A stretch of 64,000 nt of DNA from Deltaproteobacteria bacterium (GTDB taxonomy: Bacteria; Myxococcota_A; Polyangia; Nannocystales; Nannocystaceae), in the NCBI GenBank assembly GCA_016709225.1, contig JADJEE010000012.1, positions 1,426,001 through 1,490,000 of the forward strand, given 5' to 3'. The position numbers were made by a program, and so were the translations under genes. Below, piece by piece: positions 9,573-21,191 of this stretch. Below the pieces are notes generated by a model that was not told the origin of the DNA, did not search any database, and saw only the letters and a program-made list of their open reading frames with translations. The stretch's first letter is position 1; the number at the start of each line of letters is the position of its first letter.

Positions 9573-12500
9573 CTACTCGACCACGGTCACGCGGCTCGAC
9601 GCGCTGTGCCCGAAGCGCTCGGGCTCGTACATCTCCTCGGCCTTGACCGGCGGCAGCAGGAACTCGCCGATGGTGGTCGCGCGCGCGGTGTAGCTGTGGG
9701 TGTAGACCCCGGCCGGCAGCTGATCGGCGAACAGCAGCATGCGATCGTCGCGCAGATCGGTGTGGCTGAAGGTGTACCACCAGCCCCACCACCAGCCGTC
9801 GTAGGACCACGGGCGCTTCGCAAAGCTGCTGCTGCTGCTCGACGACGCCGCCACCGAGGTGACGAACTTCGGATTCTGGCCCTCGAACCCGGCCGGCAGC
9901 GCGTCGTCGACGACCACGTAGTTGGCGCGATCGCTGACCACGAGATTGATGGTCACCTTCACGTTGGTGCCGGCCTTCACCACCCACGCGCCATCGGCGG
10001 TCTGCTTCACGGCCTCGGCATCGACCTTGCCGTCGTTGCCCGGCAAGGCCTCGTAGGTGCGGTAGACGGTGAAGCCCTGGTCGACCGCGGGCAGCTTCAG
10101 GCTCGCGGGCGCGTAGCGCAGACCGACGCGATAGTAGAGCTTTCCGACGCCGTCCTTGCCGATCGTCAGCTGCTGACGCGCGCCGGCATCCTTGAGCGTC
10201 TTCATCGCGATCTTCTGCTCGGTCTGCACCATGCTGCGACCGTGGAAGCCCTGCTCGCCGGTGAAGAGCTCGTCGAGCCACACCCGGGCGGTGAAGTCCG
10301 GCTCGTCCTTCTCGACGACCTCGAAGTAGCGACTCGCCGCGACCAACGCCCACGCGTTGGCGTGGGTCGACAGCCAGCGACCGCCGCGCTTGGGATCGCG
10401 GTCGTCCATGATGCCCGCGATGATCTTGGGCAAGCGGGCGTCGGCGGCATCGATCTCGAGCAGCGCCATCAGTGCGATCGCGTCGGTCTGCACGTTGGAG
10501 TGCATGAGCAGGCGAAGACCGTCGGAGGCGGCCTCGCTGCGCGACTCGGCGAAGTGGATGGTGCGCGCGCTCTCGACCACGCCATCGCGCAGCTCCTCGA
10601 GCACCGCATCGCGCGCGCTGGTGCGGCCGTAGCGATGCGCGGCCGACATCAGCAGCACGCGGGCATACAGCGGCATCTCCCCGCGATGCGGCCACACGGT
10701 GTCGAACAGCGCGTCCCCCCGCTTCTCGCCCGAGAGCAGCCACAGCCCGAACGCCCGCGAGGTCCAGTCATAGTAGTCACCCCAGCGAGTGCGATAGCCG
10801 TACTGCACGAAGTTCTCGACGTACTGCAGCGCGCGATCGAGCTTCGCCTGATCGACGGCATAGCCCTGCCGCTTGCCCTCGAGCAACGCGAACGTGGCCC
10901 ACACGGTGAGGTACGGCCAGCTCTCGTCGGCACGCCAGTAGCCGAAGCCGCCGTCGTAGAGCTGATGCGTGAACAGCCGATCGATGCCCTCGCGTGCGAG
11001 CTGCTTGCGACGAATCTCGTCGCCGAGCCCGGCAATCGGGAACGCATCGAGGATGTCGCTCAGCGCGAAGATCGGCAGGATGCGGCTCGCGGTCTGCTCG
11101 GCGCACTCGTAGGGGTAGTCGACCAAGTACTCGACCGCGTCCTCGAGCCCCGACATCGCGGTCGAGCTGAAGCTGAGCTCGAGGCCGCCGAAATCGGCCA
11201 ATGCATCGGCGGGCGGAACCACCGTGCGCTGGACCGAGCCGTCGGTCATGCCGTAGTCGGCGAAGGCTTGCGCCGTGGCCGGGAAGTGCACCGGGATCGT
11301 GATCTCGGTGGCGTCACGACCGCGGTTGCTCATCGCCGCAAACTGCAGCCGCATCTGGCCCACGCGCTGCGCGGCCATCGGGAAGCGGACCTCGCGGGAC
11401 TCGCCGGCCGGGATGTCGACGAACTGCTCCTTCGCGCCCGCGAAGGCGACGTTCAGCCCGCGGGTGCCGACTAGCACCTTCTGCGCCTCGCCGCTCTGGT
11501 TGTCGACCATCACCGAGCCCTCGAAGGCGTCGCCGAAGTTGGCGAAGCGTGGCAACGAGGGGCGAATCATCACGGCCTTGCGCACGCGCACCGAGCTGTC
11601 GCCGCTGCCGAAGCGATCGGCCGCCTTGGGATCCACCGCCACCGCCATGATGCGGAAGGTGGTGAGGTTCTCGGGCATCGGGATGTCGACCCGCGCGGTA
11701 CCCGATTCGTCGGTGAGGATCTCGGCGTCGAAGAACGCCGTGGTCGCGAACATCGTGCGCAGCGATACCGACTGCGCCATCGCGACGTTGGTGTCGAAGG
11801 CGGGGATGGCATCGTCCGTCTCGGCGGCGCGCCGCCGCGACGACGAACTCTTGGCCTTCTCCTCCATCGGCTTGGGCGCAGCCGCCGGAGCCGGCATCGG
11901 CACGCTCCCCGATGGCGCGTCGGCGTGCTCCTTGTCGACACCGCCACCGCCTCGACCGATGGTGCCGATGCCGGAGAGCCCGATCGTGCCCTCGCCGGTG
12001 CCGCCGCCACCACGGCCAGTGCCGACGAGGCCCAAGCCGGCGCTCGACAGCTGCTCGGCGCTGCGCGCCATGACGTTGGCCTGCAGTGCGTGCATCCACA
12101 CCTCGCCCTGGTGGCGATAGTGGAAGAACGACACCGGATCCGGCGTGGTGTAGTTCATCAGGCTGAGCACGCCCTCGTCGACGACCATCACGGCCACCGC
12201 GGCCGGCACGGCCTCGCCGTTGTCCTTGCGGGTGGTGTGGATCGTCAGCGACACGCTGCCCTTGGGCTCGACCTCGCGGGCATTGGGCTCGAGCACGACG
12301 GCGATGGTCTTGCTGTCGCTCGACACGTCGAGCGCGAGCGTACCGACGGCCGCGGCCGGCATGCCGAGATCCTGACCGGCGGGCGCGCCCGGGATCGTCA
12401 CGCGACCGCGGGTCAGCAGCGCCGACACGGTCACCCCGCCGACCATCGCCTCCGTGATCGGCACCTCGACGGCATGGGCACCGCCGGTCACCGTGACGGG

Positions 12501-15500
12501 GTACTCGCGCGCGATGCCCTCGCGCTCGACCACCACGACCCCGCGCGCGTCGGTGAACGGCGAGCGCAACAAGAGCTTCGCCGTGTCGCCGGGCGCGTAC
12601 TTGCGGCGGTCGGCGACGATGTCGACGCGTCGATCCTGGCGGTCGTCCCAGATGATCTCGTCCTTGCCGTGGACGTAGACGGTGATCTCGCTGCGCGTCG
12701 TGTGGCCCTTGGCGTCCTTGGTGGACGCGCGCGCGAGGTAGCTACCAGCCTTCTCCGGCGTCACGCTGCAGGTCGCCGGCGCGGCGCTCGACTCGAGCGC
12801 GCAGGCTCCCGCCGCGACCTCGGTGGTCTTGTACTCGAACATCCACGCGCCGTTCTTCTCGACCGGCGTACGCGTGGTCTCGCGTCGCACGAAGTCGATC
12901 TGCACCGCGTTGCCGCTGACCCGCGTGCCCTCGAGGTCGACCACGATCGCCTCGATCTCGGCCTGCTCGCCCTCGCGCAACACCTGCCGCGTGCTGCGGA
13001 GACCGGCGTACACCAACGCGGGATGCACCACGAAGCTGCCGCTGCCGGCGATGGCCTGTCGATTCTCGTCGGTGACGACGGCCGAGATCGTGTACCTGGC
13101 CGCCGCCTGGACCGGCTCGGGTCCGCCGGTGCTCGCGGGCGCCACGGGCGGCGTCGGCACGGTGCCCGGCGGCGGCGGCTCGGTGGCGGCGACGACGTGC
13201 TCGACGCGGTACTTGCCGCGCGCGTCGAGCGTGCCGGTGTTGCTCTCGAGCGTGCCGAGGAAGCCGCGCGAGAGCGGGTCACCGAGGTAGCCCCAGCCCC
13301 ACTGCATCGGTGCACCGAAGGTGAACGCGTCGTTCTCGGAGCCCGGCGGACGGAAGTCGGTCACGTCACGCGTGAGCGCGTAGCTCACCGCGCCGCCCAC
13401 GAGCGGCGCGCCGTGCAGGTACTCGCCCGCGATGTCGGCGACCAGCCGATCGCCGAACACCAACGGGGTGCTCTCGGTCCGCGCGACCTTCACCGTGAAC
13501 TCTGGCGTCCGATAGGTCTCGACGGGGATGCCGTGGTAGAAGGTCTCGTTGGGGCCGAACAGGTTCGGCACGTCGAGCGTGAACTGATAGGTCCCCGTGC
13601 CGCCGTCGGGCTTGGTGGGGATGTCGACCGACATCGTGCCGAACGCACCGATCTTCACGTCGCCGGCCGCGACATCGACCCCGCGCTCGTCGACCACCTT
13701 GTACTTGGCCGAGGTGTCGGTTCGCCACCACTGCACCGCACCCTCGGGCCCGCGGCTCTCCTTGCGGAGGATGCCGACCAGGTGCACGGTGTCGCCGGGC
13801 TTGTAGGGTGTGCGATCGGTGAAGAAGAACACCCGATCGATGTCCTCGCGGTTGTCGATGTAGCGCCACGCGCCGCGCAGATCGGACTGGTCGAGCCGCA
13901 GGAACGCCGAGTCACCCTCGTGCTCGGCGAACAGCATCAGCGGGCCACCTTGATCGCCGTGATCGAACTTCGCCTGCGCGAGCCCTTCGGCGTCGGTCTT
14001 GCCCTGCCAGCGCGGAGTCGACAGCGCGCTGGCGTTGGCCAGCACCAGCGAGACCCCGGCGAGCGGCTCGCCCGACGCGAGGCTGGTGACGAGGATGGTG
14101 CCGGAGTCGCGATCGAGCGCGGCCGCGAGCCCGAGGTCGGTGACCTCGACCAGCTGGCCGAGCCCCGCACGCCAGGTCCAGCCATCCGCCTTGATGGGGT
14201 TCGAGCGCGCGATGAACCAGCCTGCGGTGCGGGTGCCGAGCACCGCCTTCAGATCGAGCTCGAAGGTCCGTCGCTTGCGGCGCGAGTCCGACACGTCGAA
14301 GCTCTTGCGGAAGCTCGAGGCGGTCTTCCCAGTGGGCCACTGCCACTCGTTGTCGTAGCTGTAGACGTCGAGGAAGTCGGCCGCGCCGTCGCGTTCGAGC
14401 GCCACGCCCTCGACCTCGAGCTTGGAGATGCCTGCGATGCGCATCGCCACCTTGGGGTCGGTGCCACGCTCCAGAACCAGCGGCGACTTGGGCGAGCTCA
14501 GCAGCGAGATCTCCGGGTAGTGGGGCCCCAGACGAATCGAGGCCTTGAACGGCTTCGCGAGCGTCTGCCCGTACACGTCGATCACGCCCGCATCGACCGT
14601 GACCTTGTACGTGGTGTCGCCGATGAAGTCGCCGCCGATCTCGATGCCTTGACCCCACGACGAGATCGTCATGCTCTCGACCGTCGGTGTGACGTGGACC
14701 TTGTCCTCGAGCTTGATGTCGGCGATCGAGGTGCTCGCGATCAACGAGATGCCGTTGCCGGCCCAGCACGGCCCGTAGCACGGCGCCTGCGACAGCGTGA
14801 GCGGGGGGTAGGTCGAGAACGACGTGGTCAGCGGCGCGCTCTCCAGCTTGCCCTCGCCGAACACACCACGCGGCAGCGACAGCTGATAGGTGGTGTTCGG
14901 CTGCAGCTTGGCCTTGGCCTGGAGCATCACGGTGCGATCGCGCTGCCACGGCTCGCGCGCATCGGGGGTCGGCGCGGGGGCCTCGGCGAATTCGATCTCG
15001 CGACCGCCGCCCTTCCAACGCAACGCGGCCAACAGCGCGGTGCGCTGCACCGGCTGGTTGAACGTGAGCGTGACGATCGGCTGGAGGTCGATGTTGCCCG
15101 CGCCGTCGTAGGGCGACGCCGACTCGAGCGCGAGGGTCGGCGTGGTGATGGTCCAGCGCTGCGCCTTCGCCAGCGCGGTGCCAGACTCCGACTTGGTGCC
15201 CGCCGGGACCTCGATGGTGTACTCGGTCGAGAACGGCAGCCGACCCTCGGGGTAGTAGGCGGCGGTGCGCGTGCCCAGCCAGCGCAGCTTGCCGGGCGGC
15301 AGCGGATCGATCGTGAACGGCATCGCGACGGTGGCGAGCGACTCGACCGAGGCGAGCGGCACCATCGGCTGGTCGAAGGTCACGCGGATCGCATCCACCA
15401 GCGCCTGCTCACCGGTGGGTCCGAAGCGCTCGATCGTGAGCGGCCCGCCGGCGACCACCGGCTTGCTCGCGGTCGACGGCAGCTCGGGCGGGAACGGCAG

Positions 15501-15773
15501 CTCGATGGTCTCGGTGGTGGTGGGCGGCTTCTCGGGTCCGGGCCGCGGCACGATCTCGGTCGCGATGTCGCCGGGATGGGGCTCGAGCGGCGGCACGCCC
15601 GCCCACAGATCGAGCTCCGTGTGGAGCTCGGCGCCGCCGGTCTGTGGCTCCTCACCCGCGGCCGCAACCTCGGCGGTCTTGTCGGTGCAAGCCGCGACCC
15701 CGAGGAGCGCGAGCACCAGCATGGCGCGCGCACGAGGACGAAGTGACGCGGGGTTCGTGGCAGCTGCGGACAT
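9573..15773 (-). CDS. Alpha-2-macroglobulin family lipoprotein with thioester
   Basis: A 2066-residue lipoprotein. Its signal peptide ends in the lipobox LLGVAAC, with the lipidated Cys near residue 29. A long series of MG-type beta domains follows, and the thioester motif CAEQ (in YECAEQTASRILP) has its Cys at residue 1557, followed by a helical alpha/alpha toroid. The C-terminus carries a receptor-binding-like beta domain interrupted by a Ser run. A low-complexity Gly/Arg then Ala/Pro/Lys insert lies around 11820-12020, near the bait/MG6 region. Bacterial alpha-2-macroglobulins trap attacking proteases at the cell envelope. Many proteobacterial versions sit next to penicillin-binding protein 1C (pbpC); none is here. 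ATG 15773 is preferred over upstream codons because of TACCAT 8 bases before it. Confidence 0.93.
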   Translation of the reverse strand: MSAAATNPASLRPRARAMLVLALLGVAACTDKTAEVAAAGEEPQTGGAELHTELDLWAGVPPLEPHPGDIATEIVPRPGPEKPPTTTETIELPFPPELPSTASKPVVAGGPLTIERFGPTGEQALVDAIRVTFDQPMVPLASVESLATVAMPFTIDPLPPGKLRWLGTRTAAYYPEGRLPFSTEYTIEVPAGTKSESGTALAKAQRWTITTPTLALESASPYDGAGNIDLQPIVTLTFNQPVQRTALLAALRWKGGGREIEFAEAPAPTPDAREPWQRDRTVMLQAKAKLQPNTTYQLSLPRGVFGEGKLESAPLTTSFSTYPPLTLSQAPCYGPCWAGNGISLIASTSIADIKLEDKVHVTPTVESMTISSWGQGIEIGGDFIGDTTYKVTVDAGVIDVYGQTLAKPFKASIRLGPHYPEISLLSSPKSPLVLERGTDPKVAMRIAGISKLEVEGVALERDGAADFLDVYSYDNEWQWPTGKTASSFRKSFDVSDSRRKRRTFELDLKAVLGTRTAGWFIARSNPIKADGWTWRAGLGQLVEVTDLGLAAALDRDSGTILVTSLASGEPLAGVSLVLANASALSTPRWQGKTDAEGLAQAKFDHGDQGGPLMLFAEHEGDSAFLRLDQSDLRGAWRYIDNREDIDRVFFFTDRTPYKPGDTVHLVGILRKESRGPEGAVQWWRTDTSAKYKVVDERGVDVAAGDVKIGAFGTMSVDIPTKPDGGTGTYQFTLDVPNLFGPNETFYHGIPVETYRTPEFTVKVARTESTPLVFGDRLVADIAGEYLHGAPLVGGAVSYALTRDVTDFRPPGSENDAFTFGAPMQWGWGYLGDPLSRGFLGTLESNTGTLDARGKYRVEHVVAATEPPPPGTVPTPPVAPASTGGPEPVQAAARYTISAVVTDENRQAIAGSGSFVVHPALVYAGLRSTRQVLREGEQAEIEAIVVDLEGTRVSGNAVQIDFVRRETTRTPVEKNGAWMFEYKTTEVAAGACALESSAAPATCSVTPEKAGSYLARASTKDAKGHTTRSEITVYVHGKDEIIWDDRQDRRVDIVADRRKYAPGDTAKLLLRSPFTDARGVVVVEREGIAREYPVTVTGGAHAVEVPITEAMVGGVTVSALLTRGRVTIPGAPAGQDLGMPAAAVGTLALDVSSDSKTIAVVLEPNAREVEPKGSVSLTIHTTRKDNGEAVPAAVAVMVVDEGVLSLMNYTTPDPVSFFHYRHQGEVWMHALQANVMARSAEQLSSAGLGLVGTGRGGGGTGEGTIGLSGIGTIGRGGGGVDKEHADAPSGSVPMPAPAAAPKPMEEKAKSSSSRRRAAETDDAIPAFDTNVAMAQSVSLRTMFATTAFFDAEILTDESGTARVDIPMPENLTTFRIMAVAVDPKAADRFGSGDSSVRVRKAVMIRPSLPRFANFGDAFEGSVMVDNQSGEAQKVLVGTRGLNVAFAGAKEQFVDIPAGESREVRFPMAAQRVGQMRLQFAAMSNRGRDATEITIPVHFPATAQAFADYGMTDGSVQRTVVPPADALADFGGLELSFSSTAMSGLEDAVEYLVDYPYECAEQTASRILPIFALSDILDAFPIAGLGDEIRRKQLAREGIDRLFTHQLYDGGFGYWRADESWPYLTVWATFALLEGKRQGYAVDQAKLDRALQYVENFVQYGYRTRWGDYYDWTSRAFGLWLLSGEKRGDALFDTVWPHRGEMPLYARVLLMSAAHRYGRTSARDAVLEELRDGVVESARTIHFAESRSEAASDGLRLLMHSNVQTDAIALMALLEIDAADARLPKIIAGIMDDRDPKRGGRWLSTHANAWALVAASRYFEVVEKDEPDFTARVWLDELFTGEQGFHGRSMVQTEQKIAMKTLKDAGARQQLTIGKDGVGKLYYRVGLRYAPASLKLPAVDQGFTVYRTYEALPGNDGKVDAEAVKQTADGAWVVKAGTNVKVTINLVVSDRANYVVVDDALPAGFEGQNPKFVTSVAASSSSSSSFAKRPWSYDGWWWGWWYTFSHTDLRDDRMLLFADQLPAGVYTHSYTARATTIGEFLLPPVKAEEMYEPERFGHSASSRVTVVE

Positions 15774-15781
15774 GGCGACCC

Positions 15782-15787
15782 ATGGTA
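15782..15787 (-). promoter_or_regulatory. TANNNT -10-like box (TACCAT) for the macroglobulin gene
   Basis: TACCAT on the minus strand ends 8 bases before ATG 15773. It is back to back with TACCGT at 15887-15892, so the 128-base gap between the two divergent genes holds both promoters. Confidence 0.45.
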
Positions 15788-15886
15788 GCGGTTGTTCTCG
15801 GGGGCGAACGCCGACCGCCGCACGGCGCCCGTGGGAGCTGCAGAAGCGCTGCACCAACGCGCGGCCACCCGCGATGGGTCTGGTGC

Positions 15887-15892
15887 TACCGT
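15887..15892 (+). promoter_or_regulatory. TANNNT -10-like box (TACCGT) for sppA
   Basis: TACCGT ends 9 bases before ATG 15902, in the divergent gap shared with the macroglobulin gene. Confidence 0.45.
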
Positions 15893-15901
15893 CCGCACGC
15901 C

Positions 15902-17854
<1,953 letters not shown>

Positions 17855-17922
17855 CACCTTGCCACCATGAACCGGTGGGTGATTCGACGCGCAGCCTCGA
17901 GGGCAGGACGGTGCTCGCACCG

Positions 17923-19575
17923 ATGTCCGCCGGGAGCCGCGCGCCGGCGCTCTACCGCATCCCGTTCTCCCTGGCTGCGGTCGGCCTGCTGCTGATCGCG
18001 ATGCAGGCCGGCAAACCCATCGCCGGCCTGGGATTGCTGTTCACGCTGCTGTTCGCCTCGGCGTCGGTGGCCTGGCGATCGTTCGCGCAGCGACACGCGC
18101 CGGCGCTCGCGCTGCGCGGCCAGGCCGATCGTGCGCTGCGCAGCGGTGCCTACCGCGACGCTCGGGTGCTCTACGAGCGCGCGCTGTCGTTGGTGCAGCG
18201 TGACCTCCCGGCCGGTGCGCCGGAGGTGCTGCTCAACTGCTACAGCCTCGCGACCGTGCACTCGATGCTGCACGACCGCGTGCGCGCCGACGACTACCTG
18301 CAGCGGCTGCTGGACGGCCTCGATGGTCGGGTGCCGGCGTCGTGGAGAGCTCAGCTGGCGTGGCTGTTGCGTCGCGTCGCCCACCAGCACTCGCTCGAGG
18401 GCCAGCACGCCCGCGCGATCGCGCTGTGTCAGTCGGCGCTCGAGTTGGTCGGACCCGCGCCCGGTGCCGACGACACCACCGTGCGCTCGATCGTCGACGA
18501 CATCGCGTGGATCCACCACCACGCCGGCGAGCATCCGATGGCCGAGCGGAACTTCCGCGAGGCGCTCGCGATCCACGAGCAGTTCCGCGACGCCGCCCTC
18601 GAGGTCGCCCAGGCCCCGGCACGCGGCACCACGACCGCCGACTCGCCGTACCGCGTGCCCGGCCCCGGTGTCGCACCGACCACCGGCGGGCTCGATCGCG
18701 CGGTCGCCTACAGCTACCTCGGCCTGGGTTGGACGCTCTTCGAGCGCGCGCGCTACGAAGAGGCCCGCGGCTGCTTCGAGCGCGCCAGCGTGATCGCCAA
18801 CGTGGCCGAGGCGCACGTCGAGCACCGCGGACGCAGCAGCTCGTCGCTCGGGGTCGAGATCCTGCGCGGTCGCGGGGCGATCGAGGTCACCCTCGGCCAC
18901 TATCGGCTCGCGCGAACCTACTACGACGAGGCCCAGCAGCTCGCGCGCGCGACCGGTGGCACCCAGGTCGCAGCGCTCGCCATCGACCTGGGCTGGCTCG
19001 CGCGCTCGACCGGCGATCACCCCGCGGCCGAGTCCGCCTACGCGGCCGCGGCCGAAGCCATCGAGCAAGCAACCGAAGGCGCCACGACCATCGCGTGCGC
19101 CCTGCACGAAGCCGTGGCCGAGCTGCGCCGTCGACAGGGTCGCATGCGCGACGCGCTGCGCGAGATCCAGCGGGCGAGCACACTCGCGCAGCAGTGCCTC
19201 GGGCTCGAGCACCCGCGCATCGCCGCCATCGAAGCGGTGGCGTCGCGCATCCACACTGCCCGTGGCGATCACAGCGAGGGCGAGCGCTGCGCCCGACGTT
19301 GCCTGGCGGTGTTGCGTGCCAGCTGCGCCGCCGATCACCCGCGCTTCGCCGATGGTTGGCTGGCGCTGGGCGAGCTACAGCTCGCACGCGCGCAATTCGG
19401 TGCGGCGCAGGAGTCGTTCGGCTACGCCCTGCGCATTCGCGAGGATGCGCTGGGGCACGATCACCCCGAGCTGGGTGAGGTGCTCGACGGACTCGCGGCG
19501 GTGCTGCGCGCGTCGGGTCGCGAGAGCGAGGCCGCCGCCGTCGACGAGCGCCGTGATCGCGTCGCCGCGGCGTGA
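17923..19575 (+). CDS. TPR-repeat membrane protein
   Basis: A 550-residue protein. Two adjacent hydrophobic segments near the N-terminus (IPFSLAAVGLLLIAM and AGLGLLFTLLFASASVAW) make a membrane hairpin. After it come at least nine tetratricopeptide-like helix pairs, such as RGQADRALRSGAYRDARVLY and AVAYSYLGLGWTLFERARYEEAR, a scaffold for protein contacts. The repeats resemble those attached to the two kinases in this window (28047-29450 and 58775-61795), but no kinase domain is present. ATG 17923 is chosen because it directly precedes the hairpin; upstream in-frame codons overlap sppA. The partner is unknown. Confidence 0.75.
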   Translation: MSAGSRAPALYRIPFSLAAVGLLLIAMQAGKPIAGLGLLFTLLFASASVAWRSFAQRHAPALALRGQADRALRSGAYRDARVLYERALSLVQRDLPAGAPEVLLNCYSLATVHSMLHDRVRADDYLQRLLDGLDGRVPASWRAQLAWLLRRVAHQHSLEGQHARAIALCQSALELVGPAPGADDTTVRSIVDDIAWIHHHAGEHPMAERNFREALAIHEQFRDAALEVAQAPARGTTTADSPYRVPGPGVAPTTGGLDRAVAYSYLGLGWTLFERARYEEARGCFERASVIANVAEAHVEHRGRSSSSLGVEILRGRGAIEVTLGHYRLARTYYDEAQQLARATGGTQVAALAIDLGWLARSTGDHPAAESAYAAAAEAIEQATEGATTIACALHEAVAELRRRQGRMRDALREIQRASTLAQQCLGLEHPRIAAIEAVASRIHTARGDHSEGERCARRCLAVLRASCAADHPRFADGWLALGELQLARAQFGAAQESFGYALRIREDALGHDHPELGEVLDGLAAVLRASGRESEAAAVDERRDRVAAA

Positions 19576-19601
19576 TCGTCCGTGCCGGGGGCGTCCTTCG
19601 G

Positions 19602-19607
19602 TATAGT
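19602..19607 (+). promoter_or_regulatory. TANNNT -10-like box (TATAGT)
   Basis: TATAGT ends 7 bases before ATG 19615 of the double-PDZ gene, the closest match to a sigma-70 -10 box in this part of the window. Confidence 0.5.
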
Positions 19608-19614
19608 CCCGGCC

Positions 19615-21172
19615 ATGGACAAGCGCCCCTTCTGGCCGATCCCCGTCGGCCTCGCGGCGTGGGCCAGCGTCGGCACGCTGGCGTACTACGACATCTGGTG
19701 GCCGCTGTATGTCGTCGCGGCGGTGACGGTGCTGCCGGGCCTGGTGCTGTTGGGGATGGTGTTGTTCACACGACGCGCGAAGGCCGACGCGCAGGCGTTG
19801 ATGCAGCAACACGCGCAGACACCCGCGCCGCCGACGGGCCCGGTCGCAGAGCCGCCGGTCGTGCGCAGCTCGGGCGCGCGCACCAACGCCAAGAACGCGG
19901 GTCGCAAGCGCGGTGGATCGCCGCGCGCAGGTACGATCGCGCTGCTGCTGCTCAGCCTGTGGCCCGCACAGGGCTGCAACAAGATCGAAGAGGCGCGCGA
20001 GCGCCGACGCGCGCGCGAGGCCGGCTTGGCCGAGGGGACCGGCGGTGCCGCGCCCGCGAGTGCCGATCCCACCTCCGCCACGACGCCCGCACACGCACCG
20101 GCCCCGCTCGTGGTGGCGGCCCAGGGCGATGCGTTCGCCGCCGTGATCGCGCGCGCGATCCAGCGGCCCAACCCCAGCGAGGCGACGTACCGTGTCGATC
20201 CGTTCGTCGCGGCGATGCTCGTCGAGCACGTGCGCAGTGGTGACGCGCCGCGCTTCACCCAGCTGACCGCCGCGATCCCCGACGGCCCCACCGCCGGCTA
20301 CCGCATCGATACGATTCCGCCCGGATCGGTCTTCGCGGCGCTCGGTCTACGCACCGGCGACGTGGTGACCCGCATCAACCGCGTTGCCCTGACCGATGTC
20401 GGTCGCGCCGCGTTCGCGCTCGATGGCGCGGCCAACGGCGTCGACGTCGAGATCTTCCGCGACGACCTCACGATCGCGTACCGCTACATGTTCGTGCCGG
20501 GGCTGGCGTGGAGTGAGATCATCGCCGGCATCGACGTGGACGCGACCGGGGCCCCGACCCTGGATCCGGCTCCGACGGTGGTCACGGCCGCGCCGGTGAC
20601 CGACGTGCAGCCAGGCGCCGGCAGCACGCCGAGTAGCGCCGGCAGCACGCCGAGCGCCGGCAGCACGCCGAGCGCCGGCAGCACGCCGAGCGCCGGCAGC
20701 CGGCCCAGTGGCGGCACGGCGCCAAGCCGCCGGCGGCGGTCGGCCATCGGGCGGCGGCACGAGCCCCGGCGGCAGTGGCAGCAAGCCGAGCTCGGGCGGC
20801 GGCACGCCCACGGCGCCAGCCGGCGGCAGCACCAACGTATCGTGCGAGAGCAGCAGCCGTTGCACCGTGCGCAAGGCCTACTTCGACAAGATGGTCGCGT
20901 CGCCCAGCGCCCTCGAGTCCCAGGCGACGATCGTGCCGGCGGTGCAAAACGATGTGTTCAGCGGCTACAAGCTGAAGACCGTGAAGTCCGGCAGCACCAT
21001 CGCGCAGCTGGGTTTTCGCAGCGGCGACAAGATCACGCACATCAACGGCCACGATCTCACCGACGACCTCGAGGCGGCCCAGGTCTACCTCGGGCTCGGT
21101 GGCACCAAGCTGTTCAAGATCCGCTACGAGCGCGGCGGTACCAGCCTGGTCAAGACCGTCGTCGTCGAGTGA
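19615..21172 (+). CDS. Membrane-anchored double-PDZ protein with a frameshift
   Basis: Two N-terminal hydrophobic segments (PIPVGLAAWASVGTLAY and LYVVAAVTVLPGLVLLG), a Lys/Arg-rich linker and a third short one (TIALLLLSLWPAQGC) precede two PDZ-like modules. The first reads YRIDTIPPGSVFAALGLRTG. The second, YKLKTVKSGSTIAQLGFRSG, is encoded in another frame. The Ala-Gly-Ser-Thr-Pro-Ser repeat linker lies between them. Frame 1 is lost at 20727-20728: removing one C restores the linker and the second PDZ module, giving about 518 residues ending at 21172. The PDZ sequences recall those of type II secretion GspC, with GDVV/GDKI plus IN-x3-L. No other secretion genes are here, so a GspC role is not supported. 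Confidence 0.7.
20617..20700 (+). repeat. 18-bp tandem repeat (Ala-Gly-Ser-Thr-Pro-Ser unit)
   Basis: Units of 18 bases beginning GCCGGCAGCACGCC start at 20617, 20638, 20656, 20674 and 20692. The first interval is 21 because of one extra Ser codon. The repeat encodes the linker between the two PDZ modules and sits about 30 bases before the frameshift, so replication slippage or assembly error is plausible here. Confidence 0.9.
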
Positions 21173-21191
21173 CGCGCGATCACTGCGCGTC
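21171..21191. terminator. Possible bidirectional terminator hairpin
   Basis: Perfect 7-base inverted repeat GACGCGC/GCGCGTC with a 7-base spacer, spanning the two converging stop codons of the PDZ and DUF4215 genes. There is no T-run on either side, so the terminator role is tentative. Confidence 0.3.

Noticed and set aside
8133..11474. Long plus-strand open frame (1113 codons) over the caspase-like and macroglobulin genes
   Set aside because: Rich in Arg, His and Gly with no domain. It mirrors the codon pattern of real minus-strand genes, as expected in very GC-rich DNA.
11925..15746. Long plus-strand open frame (1273 codons) antisense to the macroglobulin gene
   Set aside because: Same reason; the minus-strand protein has a lipobox, thioester motif and family features.
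19615..21172. Type II secretion GspC
   Set aside because: PDZ modules resemble GspC, but there are two of them, the linker is low complexity and no other secretion genes are nearby.
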